From NCBI RefSeq assembly GCF_015553625.1, contig NZ_JADNGY010000004.1, forward strand, positions 1-64,000: a stretch of 64,000 bases of DNA, read 5' to 3'. The notes under the pieces are model-generated. The model had not been told where the DNA came from. It was given only the letters and a program-made list of their open reading frames with translations, and did not search any database. This DNA comes from Streptococcus australis. Its GTDB lineage: Bacteria > Bacillota > Bacilli > Lactobacillales > Streptococcaceae. Positions 36,674-45,812 of this stretch are shown piece after piece. Both the position numbers and the translations under genes were made by a program. The number at the start of each line of letters is the position of its first letter. Within the stretch, counting starts at the first letter, position 1.

Positions 36674-36755
36674 AAAAAAGAGCCCATGAATATTTTTGCA
36701 TAGCAAGGGCCTCAGATTATTCATATTCTGTGTCTTTGTCACCTCACAGGATGAC
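36674..36755 (-). promoter_or_regulatory. PyrR-type transcription attenuator of uraA
   Basis: On the minus strand the leader carries GTCATCCTGTGAGGTGAC (36738-36755), a hairpin with the CCnGnGAGG loop recognised by PyrR. A terminator follows: GAGGCCC..GGGCTC (36680-36713) with six T (36674-36679). Between them ATGAATA can pair with TATTCAT inside the terminator loop and GAGGCCC can be held off, giving the alternative antiterminator. UMP-bound PyrR would favour termination (known mechanism). Confidence 0.75.
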
Positions 36756-36778
36756 ATTAAAAACCTTTGCTTCTATGA

Positions 36779-36806
36779 AGTATAGCAGAAAAAAAATATT
36801 TTGTAA
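36779..36806 (-). promoter_or_regulatory. uraA promoter
   Basis: On the minus strand TTACAA (36806-36801) and TATACT (36784-36779) are spaced by 16, placing the transcript start just before the attenuator. Confidence 0.65.
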
Positions 36807-36810
36807 ATAT

Positions 36811-36892
36811 TTTTTTCCCGAGCCCGAAAACGAGAAAGCGAGGCTCGTTTTGTAAACGAATTTTTCCCAAGCCAAGAAACGAGAGAGCGAGG
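36811..36892. repeat. Degenerate tandem duplication with GCGAGG core
   Basis: Two related units of about 33 bases, at 36811-36843 and 36861-36892, both read TTTTTTCCCrAGCC..GAAAACGAGAxAGCGAGG with a few changes. Unit 1 also forms CGAGCC..GGCTCG. They lie in the roughly 300-base gap between the divergent uraA promoter and the nucleoside phosphorylase promoter. The rest of the gap (36893-37060) holds an inverted repeat GGCTTCTT..AAGAAGCC (37024-37057) and nothing else I can name. Confidence 0.55.
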
Positions 36893-37064
36893 GAGGGTTA
36901 GTAAGAGTGACATGATTGTATCAGGCAAGAGGTCGACAATTGACGTAGTGATTGAGTGATCCCTCTTCATTTTCTTTTGGAAGAAAATTGTATTGTTTCC
37001 TACCACAAAAGGCGAACAAGTGGGGCTTCTTGCTCCTTTGTTAGAAGGAAAGAAGCCGGTTTTG

Positions 37065-37073
37065 TGGTATAAT
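37065..37073 (+). promoter_or_regulatory. Extended -10 of the phosphorylase/ECF operon
   Basis: TGGTATAAT (37065-37073), with no good -35 at the right distance. AGAGGAG precedes the chosen start at 37113. Confidence 0.6.
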
Positions 37074-37112
37074 AGAGGACTAGAAGTAGAATAAATGAAA
37101 GAGGAGCAAGAG

Positions 37113-37886
37113 ATGCTGTTAGAAGAATTTGATGCCAATCGACAGGCGATTATCAATCCACAAGACCTGCACGGTCCAATTGAAGGATTTCCTAAAGTAG
37201 CCATCTCTTGCTTTTCAAGAGTGACCTTTGCGCGCTTGCTTGAGAATTACAATCATGAGGTGATCACAAGAACCTCCATGGCTAACTTTGAAGTCATTGT
37301 CTATGGGATTACGATTGGAGACCAACAGATTGCGGTCTTCAATGCACCAGTTGGGGCTGCTTCCTGTGTAGGGATTATAGAGGATTTGATTCAATTTGGG
37401 ATGGAAAAACTGGTGCTCTTTGGGACCTGTGGGGTTTTAGATCGAGATATCGAAGCGACCTCCATTATCATTCCAACGGCTGCTCTTCGAGACGAGGGGA
37501 CCAGCTATCACTATCTTCCGGCTAGTGATGAAGTGGAAGTAAATAAGGAAAGCCTTCCTCTCTTCCAAGCCTTTCTGGACAGCCATAGGGTTTCTTATCA
37601 GTCAGGAAAAGTGTGGACGACAGATGCTCCCTATCGAGAAACCATCGACAAGATGAAGCGTCGAAAGGAAGCAGGAGCCATCTGTGTCGATATGGAATGT
37701 TCGGCAGTGGCGGCCTTAGCAACTTTTCGAGATTTTGCTCTCTGCCATTTCTTCTATGCGGCGGATCACCTCTCGGAAGAAAAATGGGATATCCGAACCT
37801 TATCCAGTCATGAGGACTTAGATGGTAAGGATCGAATCGCAGAGTTGGCAATGCAATTTGCGCTCTTATGGGAAAAGGCAAACTAA
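37113..37886 (+). CDS. Nucleoside phosphorylase (uridine/purine nucleoside phosphorylase family)
   Basis: NP-I family phosphorylase of 257 residues. VFNAPVGAASCVGIIEDLIQFGMEKLVLFGTCGVLD gives the phosphate and ribose site, and GAICVDMECSAVAALATF carries the conserved E-M-E-like ribose-binding motif (here DMECSA); YAADHLSEEKWD near the end is like uridine phosphorylases. ATG at 37113 is chosen because GAGGAG precedes it; an ATG 18 bases upstream has none. Its TAA is followed directly by the ATG of the ECF ATPase gene, so salvage of a nucleoside brought in by that transporter is plausible (inference). Confidence 0.85.
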   Translation: MLLEEFDANRQAIINPQDLHGPIEGFPKVAISCFSRVTFARLLENYNHEVITRTSMANFEVIVYGITIGDQQIAVFNAPVGAASCVGIIEDLIQFGMEKLVLFGTCGVLDRDIEATSIIIPTAALRDEGTSYHYLPASDEVEVNKESLPLFQAFLDSHRVSYQSGKVWTTDAPYRETIDKMKRRKEAGAICVDMECSAVAALATFRDFALCHFFYAADHLSEEKWDIRTLSSHEDLDGKDRIAELAMQFALLWEKAN

Positions 37887-39569
37887 ATGAAAGAAGCAAT
37901 CATTGAATTGAAGGATTTTTCCTTCCAGTATAAGGCCCAGTCTGAGCCAACCTTAAAAGGGATTAACCTGACCATTTATGAGGGAGAAAAGGTCCTGATA
38001 GTGGGACCATCTGGCTCTGGCAAGTCAACGATAGGCCAGTGCTTAAATGGGATTATTCCCAATATCTATAAAGGAACTAGTAGTGGGCAATTCCTTATTC
38101 GGGGGAAAGAAGCCTTTGATCTCAGTATTTATGAGAAGTCTCACTTGGTCAGTACGGTCTTGCAGGATACGGATGGTCAGTTTATCGGTCTTAGTGTTGC
38201 AGAAGACTTAGCTTTTGCCCTTGAAAACGATATGGTCGAGCTGGAAAGCATGAAATCTCGGGTTCATACCTGGGCGGAGCGCTTAGACTTGAGTAAGCTC
38301 TTGGACCATCGGCCTCAAGATTTATCCGGTGGGCAAAAACAGCGTGTCAGCTTGGCAGGTGTCCTGATCGATGAAAGTCCGATCCTGCTCTTTGATGAGC
38401 CACTGGCTAATTTAGATCCCAAGTCGGGTCAGGATATCATTGATCTGATCGATCAGATTCATGAAGAGCAGGGAACGACAACCATTATCATTGAGCACCG
38501 TTTGGAGGATGTGCTCTACCGTCCTATCGATCGGGTCATCTTGATTAATCAAGGGCAAGTCCTCTTTAATGGGCGACCAGATGAGTTGTTGAGAACCACT
38601 TTACTAGCTGAAAATGGGATTCGGGAACCCCTCTATTTAACAACCCTTCGCCAGTTAGGGCAGGATATCAGCAAACTACCGAATTTGGACAAGGTGGAAA
38701 AAATACCACTTGAAGATTTATCAGTGGAAATTCCAACTCCAAATTTTGAAAAAAGTGCAGAGGTTGAAGTAATTTTAGAGCTTGGTCATTTGAACTTTGC
38801 CTATCGAGAAGGCCAGCCTATTCTAAAAGATCTTTCCTTGACTATTCCAAAAGGCCAACGGTTGGCGATTGTCGGAAAAAATGGGGCTGGAAAATCTACC
38901 CTTGCTAAGGCGATTTGCGGCTTTATCCAGACGGAAGGAACTTATTTCTCAAAGGGTGAGGATATCAAGGGTGATAGTGTCAAGGAGCGGGCAGAGCGAG
39001 TAGGTTATGTCCTGCAAAATCCCAATCAGATGATTTCATCGACCATGGTTTTTGATGAGGTGGCCCTCGGTCTTCACTTGAGAAATGTCCCAGAGGACCA
39101 GATTGAAAGTCGTGTCCATCAAGCCTTGAAAACCTGTGGTCTCTATGAGTTTCGTAAGTGGCCGATTTCTGCCTTGTCTTATGGTCAGAAAAAGCGGGTA
39201 ACCATTGCTTCGATTTTAGTACTGGGGCCTGAGGTTTTGGTACTGGATGAACCGACGGCAGGCCAGGATCAACGAAACTATACAGAAATTATGGATTTCC
39301 TTGATGAACTCCAGCAAAAGGGGCATACCATTGTCATGATTACCCATGATATGCAACTGATGCTGGATTATTCCGATCGAGCGATCGTGGTGACGGATGG
39401 GCAAATTTTGGCAGATTTGACGCCGGCAGAGCTCTTGACCCAACCAGAAATTTTAAGACGGGCTAATTTGAAAGAAACGTCTATTTTCGCCTTGGCAAAT
39501 CGACTTGGTGTCGATCCGCTTGCCTTGACCCAGTTTTATATGAATCAGAAGGGGGTAGGTCATGAATAA
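37887..39569 (+). CDS. ECF transporter fused double ATPase
   Basis: Energy-coupling-factor ATPase of 560 residues with two ABC domains in one chain. Domain 1 (about 5-240): Walker [10 protein letters not shown], signature [15 protein letters not shown], Walker [13 protein letters not shown]. Domain 2 (about 295-520): Walker [10 protein letters not shown], altered signature [15 protein letters not shown], Walker [14 protein letters not shown]-loop MITHD. It overlaps the T-subunit gene by eight bases. No S component is adjacent; two candidates lie at 27467-28039 and 28919-29470. Confidence 0.93.
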   Translation: MKEAIIELKDFSFQYKAQSEPTLKGINLTIYEGEKVLIVGPSGSGKSTIGQCLNGIIPNIYKGTSSGQFLIRGKEAFDLSIYEKSHLVSTVLQDTDGQFIGLSVAEDLAFALENDMVELESMKSRVHTWAERLDLSKLLDHRPQDLSGGQKQRVSLAGVLIDESPILLFDEPLANLDPKSGQDIIDLIDQIHEEQGTTTIIIEHRLEDVLYRPIDRVILINQGQVLFNGRPDELLRTTLLAENGIREPLYLTTLRQLGQDISKLPNLDKVEKIPLEDLSVEIPTPNFEKSAEVEVILELGHLNFAYREGQPILKDLSLTIPKGQRLAIVGKNGAGKSTLAKAICGFIQTEGTYFSKGEDIKGDSVKERAERVGYVLQNPNQMISSTMVFDEVALGLHLRNVPEDQIESRVHQALKTCGLYEFRKWPISALSYGQKKRVTIASILVLGPEVLVLDEPTAGQDQRNYTEIMDFLDELQQKGHTIVMITHDMQLMLDYSDRAIVVTDGQILADLTPAELLTQPEILRRANLKETSIFALANRLGVDPLALTQFYMNQKGVGHE

Positions 39570-40392
39570 TCGCTTAGTCGGCTACCATGCTGGAACCAGC
39601 TTTCTGCATCGCCTCTCAGGCGCTAGCAAACTCCTATTTTTATTGTTGGTATCATTAGCGGCCATGTTGAGTTACGATACCCGCCTGTTATTGGTCATTG
39701 GTCTAGGTGCCCTCGCCTTATTTGCGACCTCAGGCATTCGTTTGAAAGACATTTCTTTTATTCTTAGTTTTGCCCTGGTCTTTGCTATTCTCAATGTCTT
39801 GATGGTCTATCTTTTTGCCCCTCAATATGGGGTAGAGATCTATGGAGCAAAAACAGTTCTTCTAGATGGTTTAGGGGCATATAGCATCACAGCTCAAGAG
39901 TTGTTTTATCTTTTCAACCTAGCTTTGAAGTATGTGTGTACCATTCCTCTGGCTCTTATTTTCCTAATGACCACCCATCCTAGTCAATTTGCTTCTAGTC
40001 TTAATCAGATTGGGGTGTCCTACAAGATTGCTTATTCAGTGAGCTTGACCCTGCGCTATATTCCAGATGTGCAGGAGGAATACCAGATTATCAAGCTCTC
40101 CCAAGAAGCAAGAGGGTTGGAATTGTCCAAAAAGGCCAACTTTGTCCAGCGGGTGAAGGGAAATCTTCAGATGATTTCTCCCTTGATTTTTAGTTCTCTG
40201 GAGCGGATTGAAACGATTTCTACAGCCATGGAACTGCGTCGCTTTGGGAAAAATAAAAAACGGACTTGGTACACCTATCAGGAGATGACGACTCGTGATC
40301 GTCTGATTATCCTAGGGTCCGCTCTGATGGTAGTCTTGAGTTTGGTCTTGATTTGGGTGAACCAAGGTCGATTCTATAATCCTTGGAGGTAA
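39562..40392 (+). CDS. ECF transporter transmembrane (T) subunit
   Basis: EcfT/CbiQ-family protein of 276 residues. The N-terminal [26 protein letters not shown] is typical, four to five hydrophobic helices follow, and the two coupling motifs are visible in [11 protein letters not shown] (A-R-G) and [10 protein letters not shown] (A-x-R-x-x-G-like), which bind the ATPase dimer. It pairs with the fused ATPase before it; substrate choice would come from a remote S component. Confidence 0.92.
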   Translation: MNNRLVGYHAGTSFLHRLSGASKLLFLLLVSLAAMLSYDTRLLLVIGLGALALFATSGIRLKDISFILSFALVFAILNVLMVYLFAPQYGVEIYGAKTVLLDGLGAYSITAQELFYLFNLALKYVCTIPLALIFLMTTHPSQFASSLNQIGVSYKIAYSVSLTLRYIPDVQEEYQIIKLSQEARGLELSKKANFVQRVKGNLQMISPLIFSSLERIETISTAMELRRFGKNKKRTWYTYQEMTTRDRLIILGSALMVVLSLVLIWVNQGRFYNPWR

Positions 40393-40396
40393 GAAA

Positions 40397-41152
40397 ATGG
40401 CAGAAACAATTTTAGTAACAGGAGCTTCAGCTGGCTTTGGTCAAGCTATTTGTCAACGCTTAGTTGCCGATGGTCATCGAGTGATTGGTGCGGCTAGACG
40501 CATTGAAAAATTACAGGCCCTTCACGAAGAGTTGGGAGAAGCCTTTTATCCTCTTCAAATGGATGTAACAGATCTCACTCAGGTGGATCAGGCACTTGCC
40601 AGTTTACCAAAAGCTTGGGAGCAGATTGATGTCTTGGTTAATAATGCTGGCTTGGCCCTAGGCCTCGCTCCAGCTCAGAAAGCAGAGATTGCAGATTGGT
40701 TGACCATGATCCAAACCAATATCATCGGTCTGACCTATTTGACCCGGCAAATCCTCCCCCAGATGGTGGAAAGAAATGATGGGTATGTCATCAATATGGG
40801 GTCGACTGCTGGGACGGTTCCCTACCCAGGGGCCAATGTTTATGGTGCTTCCAAGGCCTTCGTTAAACAGTTCTCTTTAAACCTACGTGCCGACCTGGCT
40901 GGAAAACAAATTCGGGTGACCAATATTGAACCAGGTCTCTGTGAAGGGACCGAGTTCTCATCGGTTCGCTTTAAAGGGGATGAAAAACGGGTAGAAGCTC
41001 TCTATCGAGACGCTCATGCTATTCAACCTGAAGATATAGCCAATACGGTGTCTTGGCTCATTCAACAACCCAAGCATGTCAATGTCAATCGGATTGAAAT
41101 CATGCCAGTTTCCCAAACCTTTGGCCCTCAACCGGTCTATCGGGGTGACTAG
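40397..41152 (+). CDS. Short-chain dehydrogenase/reductase
   Basis: Classical SDR of 251 residues. Cofactor motif TGASAGFGQAIC (8-19), NNAGLALG, catalytic Ser in NMGSTAGTVPYPG and YGASK for Tyr/Lys (about 149-153). The arginines after the second strand (AARRIEKL) favour NADP(H). It resembles the YdfG group acting on 3-hydroxy acids or serine. It begins four bases after the EcfT stop, so it belongs to the same transcript; a terminator follows. The physiological substrate is not clear. Confidence 0.9.
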   Translation: MAETILVTGASAGFGQAICQRLVADGHRVIGAARRIEKLQALHEELGEAFYPLQMDVTDLTQVDQALASLPKAWEQIDVLVNNAGLALGLAPAQKAEIADWLTMIQTNIIGLTYLTRQILPQMVERNDGYVINMGSTAGTVPYPGANVYGASKAFVKQFSLNLRADLAGKQIRVTNIEPGLCEGTEFSSVRFKGDEKRVEALYRDAHAIQPEDIANTVSWLIQQPKHVNVNRIEIMPVSQTFGPQPVYRGD

Positions 41153-41159
41153 TTTTACT

Positions 41160-41189
41160 AACCAGCTCTATCTCGTGCTGGTTATTTTT
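41160..41189 (+). terminator. Terminator after the SDR gene
   Basis: AACCAGC tctatctcgt GCTGGTT followed by ATTTTT. It may leave some read-through into the kinase gene. Confidence 0.65.
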
Positions 41190-41224
41190 CCATGTTGAGG
41201 ATAGAAAATAGGAGGAGAATATCC

Positions 41225-42166
41225 ATGTCAAAAGCCTTAGTGATTGGATCCACTGTTTGTGATATTATGGTTTATCTTGATCGTCTACCAAGTAGGGAAG
41301 GGGACGCCCATATCCATGAGCAGACTTGGTCTCTTGGAGGGTGTGCCTTTAATGTCGTCTCCGTACTTCATGCTTTAGGTCAAAAGGTTGACTTCATCTC
41401 GCCAGTGGGGACGGGTGTCTACGGGGATTTTGTTAAGGCAGAACTAGAAAAGTTAGGTATCCAAACCCCTATTTTAGTAACAGGAGCGAATGGTTGTTGC
41501 TATTGTTTCATTGAGTCGGATGGAGAACGAACCTTTTTATCAGATCATGGAGTGGAATATGGTTTTCAGAAGGAATGGCTGCAGTCTCTGGAGCAGGAAA
41601 GCTATGATTCTATTTATCTCTGTGGCCTTGAAGTAGAAGAGCCGACCGGGATGGAACTCATTCAAGCTGTGTCAAAACTCGAAGGCCAAGTTATCTTTGC
41701 GCCAGGGCCTCGCGGTCTCTTGATTCCCAAGGACCGACTGGAAGCAATTTATGATCTCCAACCCATCCTCCACCTCAATGAGCTAGAAGCTAAGGCTTTT
41801 TCAGAATGTGAAGAGATTGCTGAAGCAGTTAAGATCCTTTACCAGAGAACAGGGCAGTTAGTCATCGTCACTTTAGGAGAAAAAGGAGCAATCGCATACG
41901 ATGGTAGGTGGTATGAGGCTATCGGATTTCCGACAGAAGTTCTTGATACCGTAGGAGCAGGAGACAGTCATTTGGGAGCCTTTTTAGCAGCATCCTTGCA
42001 AGGGGTAGATGTAGAGGATGCCTTAAGCTTTGCTAACCGTTTAGCAAGCAAGGTTGTGGCGACTAGGGGAGTTCATTTAGAGCGCCATCACTACCATGCC
42101 CTAGAGCAAGAGTTGAACCAATTGGTCCAGTCAAAAGAGAGTGGGACAGAAATCGGTAATTCGTAA
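41225..42166 (+). CDS. PfkB-family carbohydrate/nucleoside kinase
   Basis: Ribokinase-fold kinase of 313 residues. SLGGCAFNVVSVLHALG (about 36-52) binds the sugar, and DTVGAGDSHLGAF (about 243-255) carries the catalytic Asp and anion hole. ATG at 41225 follows GGAGGAG. The true domain ends near residue 300; the last nine residues (ESGTEIGNS) and the stop codon are supplied by dispersed repeat copy C, so the original C-terminus has probably been replaced. Following a nucleoside phosphorylase and ECF genes, it could phosphorylate a sugar or nucleoside from the same pathway (inference). Confidence 0.88.
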   Translation: MSKALVIGSTVCDIMVYLDRLPSREGDAHIHEQTWSLGGCAFNVVSVLHALGQKVDFISPVGTGVYGDFVKAELEKLGIQTPILVTGANGCCYCFIESDGERTFLSDHGVEYGFQKEWLQSLEQESYDSIYLCGLEVEEPTGMELIQAVSKLEGQVIFAPGPRGLLIPKDRLEAIYDLQPILHLNELEAKAFSECEEIAEAVKILYQRTGQLVIVTLGEKGAIAYDGRWYEAIGFPTEVLDTVGAGDSHLGAFLAASLQGVDVEDALSFANRLASKVVATRGVHLERHHYHALEQELNQLVQSKESGTEIGNS

Positions 42167-42313
42167 GAATTCGATTTCGTCGTCCCACCTCCGCACAGTT
42201 GAGTAGGGCTGTAAAAGCTGATGAAATCAGCGTAGTAGAGCCCACTCAACCACTGCGTCTTGCTCGACAATCCAAAGACAATTGAGAGGCTAGGACTTTT
42301 GTCCCAGCCTCTT
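42133..42313 (+). repeat. Triple-hairpin dispersed repeat, copy C
   Basis: Complete copy of about 181 bases that overlaps the last codons of the PfkB kinase gene. Hairpin 1: GTGGGAC-GAAATCG-AATTC / GAATT-CGATTTC-GTCCCAC. Hairpin 2: GTTGAGTAGGGCT / AGAGCCCACTCAAC around GCTGAT gaa ATCAGC. Hairpin 3: GAGGCTaGGAC tttt GTCCcAGCCTC followed by TTCTTTT. It sits between the convergent kinase and rsmG genes. Confidence 0.92.
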
Positions 42314-42327
42314 CTTTTGAGTTGATC

Positions 42328-43041
42328 TTATAATGGTCGCTTATTAGGCATGCCAGCTTTTCTTGGATATTTATTAGGAGTTTCTTTTTTCTTCTCCACA
42401 ACAGTGATGTAACGTGGATCCCCGTTTGGCAATTCATACTGTAGATTGTCTTCAACCTTACTAAAGAGCAGGTTGAGGGCATTTTTGGCTTCTTCCAACT
42501 CTTCTGGAGCATTGCTAGCCTTGAGAGCGAGTAGCCGTCCCCCTACTTTCAGGTAAGGGATGGTCAGCTCAGAGAGGACCTGCATGCGGGCAACGGCGCG
42601 GGCAGTTACGATATCAAATTGGGCACGAAAAGCCTTGTCTTGCGCAAAGTCCTCCGCACGTCCATGGTAGAAATGAACTCCGCTCAAGCCCAACTCTTCA
42701 GCCAGCAAGTGGAGAAAATTGATCCGCTTATTGAGGGAATCAATAATGGTTACATCTAGCTCAGGGAATAGGATCTTCATTGGTAGACTCGGAAAGCCAG
42801 CACCCGCGCCGATATCCAAGAGACGGATGGGTTGGTTTTCGATCAAACCTTGTAAAATGGGTGCGATAGAATCATAAAAATGCTTGAGATAGACTTCGTC
42901 TTTTTCGGTGATGGCAGTGAGATTAATCTTTTCATTCCATTCAACGAGGAGCTCGAAATAGCGTTCGTATTGCTCTTTTTGACGATCAGTTAATGGAAAG
43001 CCGAGTTCGGCTAAACGGACATAAAATTCTTCTGGTTTCAT
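42328..43041 (-). CDS. rsmG: 16S rRNA (guanine527-N7)-methyltransferase
   Basis: RsmG/GidB of 237 residues. The SAM-binding motif is [18 protein letters not shown] (about 70-87), followed by [14 protein letters not shown] and the conserved HGRAEDFA and VTARAVA. It methylates G527 in the 530 loop; loss gives low-level streptomycin resistance in other species. It is divergent from lemA and convergent with the kinase gene. The C-terminal tail [21 protein letters not shown] is typical of streptococcal members. Confidence 0.97.
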   Translation of the reverse strand: MKPEEFYVRLAELGFPLTDRQKEQYERYFELLVEWNEKINLTAITEKDEVYLKHFYDSIAPILQGLIENQPIRLLDIGAGAGFPSLPMKILFPELDVTIIDSLNKRINFLHLLAEELGLSGVHFYHGRAEDFAQDKAFRAQFDIVTARAVARMQVLSELTIPYLKVGGRLLALKASNAPEELEEAKNALNLLFSKVEDNLQYELPNGDPRYITVVEKKKETPNKYPRKAGMPNKRPL

Positions 43042-43073
43042 GCTATTATTTTACCACAAAATAAGGGAAATTT

Positions 43074-43081
43074 GATATACT
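43074..43081 (+). promoter_or_regulatory. Extended -10 of lemA-htpX
   Basis: TGATATACT ends at 43081, 31 bases before the lemA start, with GAAAGGA as ribosome binding site. Confidence 0.55.
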
Positions 43082-43111
43082 GGTAGAAAGAAATGAAAGG
43101 AATTCAATAAA

Positions 43112-43672
43112 ATGATTTGGATTATTCTTGGGATCATTGTGGTCCTTGTGTTGATTGTAGTAGGAGTTTACAACGGTTTGGTGAAAAGCCGGATGCAAAC
43201 TCGTGAAGCATGGAGTCAAATTGACGTGCAATTGAAACGTCGGAATGACTTGATTCCAAACTTGATCGAAACCGTTAAAGGCTATGCTAAGTACGAAGGA
43301 GATACACTAGCAAAAGTGACTCAACTTCGCCAACAAGTAGCGCAAGCTTCTTCACCTGCAGAAGCAATGGCGGCCAGTGATGCTCTTTCCCGTCAAGTAG
43401 CCGGCATCTTTGCGGTGGCTGAAAATTACCCAGACTTGAAAGCTAACACTAACTTCATGCAGTTGCAAGAAGAATTGACCAACACAGAAAACAAAATTTC
43501 TTATGCTCGTCAATTGTACAACAGTGTAACAAGCAACTACAATGTCAAGTTGGAAACTTTCCCAACAAACGTGATTGCTGGAATGTTTGGCTTCAAACAA
43601 GCCGAATTCCTTCAAGTACCTGAAGAAGAAAAAGCAGTACCAAAGGTGGACTTTAGCGGATTAGGAGACTAA
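43112..43672 (+). CDS. lemA: LemA-family membrane protein
   Basis: LemA protein of 186 residues with one N-terminal membrane helix ([24 protein letters not shown]) and a long coiled-coil helical body outside. The family signature [35 protein letters not shown] is present. It precedes htpX by one base, the standard LemA-HtpX pair; the protein probably acts with the protease in envelope quality control, though its mechanism is not established. Confidence 0.94.
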   Translation: MIWIILGIIVVLVLIVVGVYNGLVKSRMQTREAWSQIDVQLKRRNDLIPNLIETVKGYAKYEGDTLAKVTQLRQQVAQASSPAEAMAASDALSRQVAGIFAVAENYPDLKANTNFMQLQEELTNTENKISYARQLYNSVTSNYNVKLETFPTNVIAGMFGFKQAEFLQVPEEEKAVPKVDFSGLGD

Positions 43673-43673
43673 T

Positions 43674-44570
43674 ATGCTCTTTGACCAAATTGCAAGCAAT
43701 AAAAGGAGAACCTGGATTCTCCTTATTGCTTTTTTCATACTCTTAGCTCTCATCGGAGCAGCCGTTGGCTACCTCTGGTTAGGCTCCTCCCTTGGTGGCG
43801 TCATCCTAGCTTTGATTATTGGTGGAATTTATGCCTTTAGCATGATTTTTCAATCCACCGAAGTTGTCATGCGGATGAATGGGGCGCGTGAGGTAACGGA
43901 AGAGCAAGCTCCTCAGCTCTACCATATTGTACAAGATATGGCTATGGTAGCCCAGATCCCCATGCCTCGGGTCTATATTGTGGATGATCCTTCGATGAAT
44001 GCATTTGCGACAGGATCTAATCCTCAAAATGCAGCTGTTGCAGCGACAACAGGACTTCTAGCTGTGATGAACCGTGAGGAATTGGAGGGAGTCATCGGAC
44101 ACGAAGTCAGCCATATTCGCAATTACGATATTCGCATCTCGACGATTGCAGTTGCCCTTGCTAGTGCCATCACCATGCTTTCTAGCATTGGTGGCCGGAT
44201 GATGTGGTGGGGCGGTGGCCGTAGCCGGGACGATGATCGAGAAGGTAGCGGTGGTTTGGAGATTGTTATGTTGATCCTTTCCCTGCTTGCCATCGTTTTA
44301 GCACCATTAGCAGCGACCTTGGTCCAGTTAGCCATTTCTCGTCAACGGGAGTTCCTAGCAGACGCTTCAAGTGTTGAATTGACGCGGAATCCTCAAGGGA
44401 TGATCAATGCTTTGTTAAAACTAGACAATAGCGAACCCATGCAACGACATGTCGATGATGCGAGCAGTGCTCTTTTTATCAACGATCCAAAAAAAGAATC
44501 CGGTTTGCAAAAACTCTTTTATACCCACCCACCTATTGCTGAGCGGGTGGCTCGCCTAAGAAAAATGTAA
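43674..44570 (+). CDS. htpX: Membrane zinc metalloprotease HtpX
   Basis: M48B protease of 298 residues. Two N-terminal helices (about 14-57), the zinc motif HEVSH at 143-147 (catalytic E144), two more helices (about 158-180 and 193-220) and the third-ligand region [12 protein letters not shown]. It degrades damaged membrane proteins at the cytoplasmic face. The last codons are followed at once by a strong hairpin that also ends the minus-strand MFS gene. Confidence 0.96.
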   Translation: MLFDQIASNKRRTWILLIAFFILLALIGAAVGYLWLGSSLGGVILALIIGGIYAFSMIFQSTEVVMRMNGAREVTEEQAPQLYHIVQDMAMVAQIPMPRVYIVDDPSMNAFATGSNPQNAAVAATTGLLAVMNREELEGVIGHEVSHIRNYDIRISTIAVALASAITMLSSIGGRMMWWGGGRSRDDDREGSGGLEIVMLILSLLAIVLAPLAATLVQLAISRQREFLADASSVELTRNPQGMINALLKLDNSEPMQRHVDDASSALFINDPKKESGLQKLFYTHPPIAERVARLRKM

Positions 44571-44596
44571 AAAATCCACCAAACGGTGGATTTTTT
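44570..44596. terminator. Bidirectional terminator between htpX and MFS gene
   Basis: AAAAATCCACC aaac GGTGGATTTTTT overlaps the final bases of both convergent genes. Confidence 0.88.
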
Positions 44597-45812
44597 ATTT
44601 GGTTGTTAAGAGGAGGGTAGTGAAACCAAGGATGGCAAAGATCCCCCAAGCTAGGGGAAGGCTCCAGATAGCTAGACTAGAAAAGAGAGCTGTCCCAAGT
44701 GGCATGGCAAAGCTGACCATCAGTCCCAAAAAGCTAGAGGTAGAAGCTAATTTTTCAGCGGGTAATTTGCTCATTAAAAGACTGGAAACTTTTGGGTTGA
44801 TTTTTGCTACAAGATAACCAAGGAAAGTGATGAGTAGAAGGGAAAGAATGTCCCAGTGTACCAGGATATTTGTGAGCCCAAGCATGGTCAGCCCACCTGC
44901 GATCCAAAGGAGGATATGGTGGAGTGATTGCTTGGAAAAATGATCGTGGGGTGTCAAACTAGCCCAGACCATGCTTAAAATAGTCACTGCCTCTAAGATC
45001 AAGAGGGATTGGCTAAAGCTCAACTGAAAGAAGGGAGAGTGAAGCAGTTGCAAATTGTAGATACCTGAGATGGATCCCCCAAGGGCATTGATGAGAACCA
45101 ATGAGAAGAGCAACTTGCCAAAGTGGTGAACCTCCTCATCTGCAAAAATACTTTTGGCGTTCTGGTACATCTCTTGGCAATCGTGTACCAAAGATTTCTT
45201 ACTTTTGGGCTCAATGACGGGAGCATGTGTCAGCTGCTTTTTTCTCATCAGAAGACAAGTAGAAGACAGGAGAAAAGTCACGGCATTGATCGAAGCGACC
45301 ATAGCAAAATTTTGATGGCTGATAGCTAGCAGCCAAACTCCTAGAGCTTGTCCAGAAATCGAACAGACCATGCTAAGCAGTTGGTTGAAGGAATAGGCCT
45401 CCATCAAATCCTCGCTAGGGATGTTCTTCTGCATAATGGGGAGTTGCAAGCCTCCGCGATAATCACTCAAACAATCTGAAACAATGTTTAAAAAGCAAAC
45501 AATCGAAAAGGCTAGGTAACCCGGAATCTTGGTCATGAGAGCAATAAGGATGAAGAGGATGGCTTGAAGATAGCCAATGCGGATCAACCAGTTAGCTTTT
45601 TTCTTCGTGCGGTCAGCCTTCATCCCGACAAAAATGGTAAAGAGGCTAGGAATAAATACAATGAGATTAGCAATTCCAACTGCTAGGCTCGGCTGTGGCA
45701 TGCTGGCAGCAAAGACCACAAAGACCAGATTGTAGATGGCAGCACCAAGGGTATTCAAAAAGCGAGAAAGACTAAGTAAGGCAAAAATTTTATTACGAGC
45801 TAAGAGTTTCAT
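44595..45812 (-). CDS. MFS transporter (cassette 2)
   Basis: Major facilitator-type protein of 405 residues with about 12 helices, paralogous to the one at 32014-33249; both have a YNxVF helix 1, a KADxTxxK..WxIRIG loop (LIRIGYLQAILFILIA here) and CFLNI(V/I)SDCLS. The ATG at 45812 overlaps the TGA of the small ORF (ATGA), with GGAGG just before. Probably an export protein under control of the Rgg gene upstream; the substrate is unknown. Confidence 0.9.
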   Translation of the reverse strand: MKLLARNKIFALLSLSRFLNTLGAAIYNLVFVVFAASMPQPSLAVGIANLIVFIPSLFTIFVGMKADRTKKKANWLIRIGYLQAILFILIALMTKIPGYLAFSIVCFLNIVSDCLSDYRGGLQLPIMQKNIPSEDLMEAYSFNQLLSMVCSISGQALGVWLLAISHQNFAMVASINAVTFLLSSTCLLMRKKQLTHAPVIEPKSKKSLVHDCQEMYQNAKSIFADEEVHHFGKLLFSLVLINALGGSISGIYNLQLLHSPFFQLSFSQSLLILEAVTILSMVWASLTPHDHFSKQSLHHILLWIAGGLTMLGLTNILVHWDILSLLLITFLGYLVAKINPKVSSLLMSKLPAEKLASTSSFLGLMVSFAMPLGTALFSSLAIWSLPLAWGIFAILGFTTLLLTTK

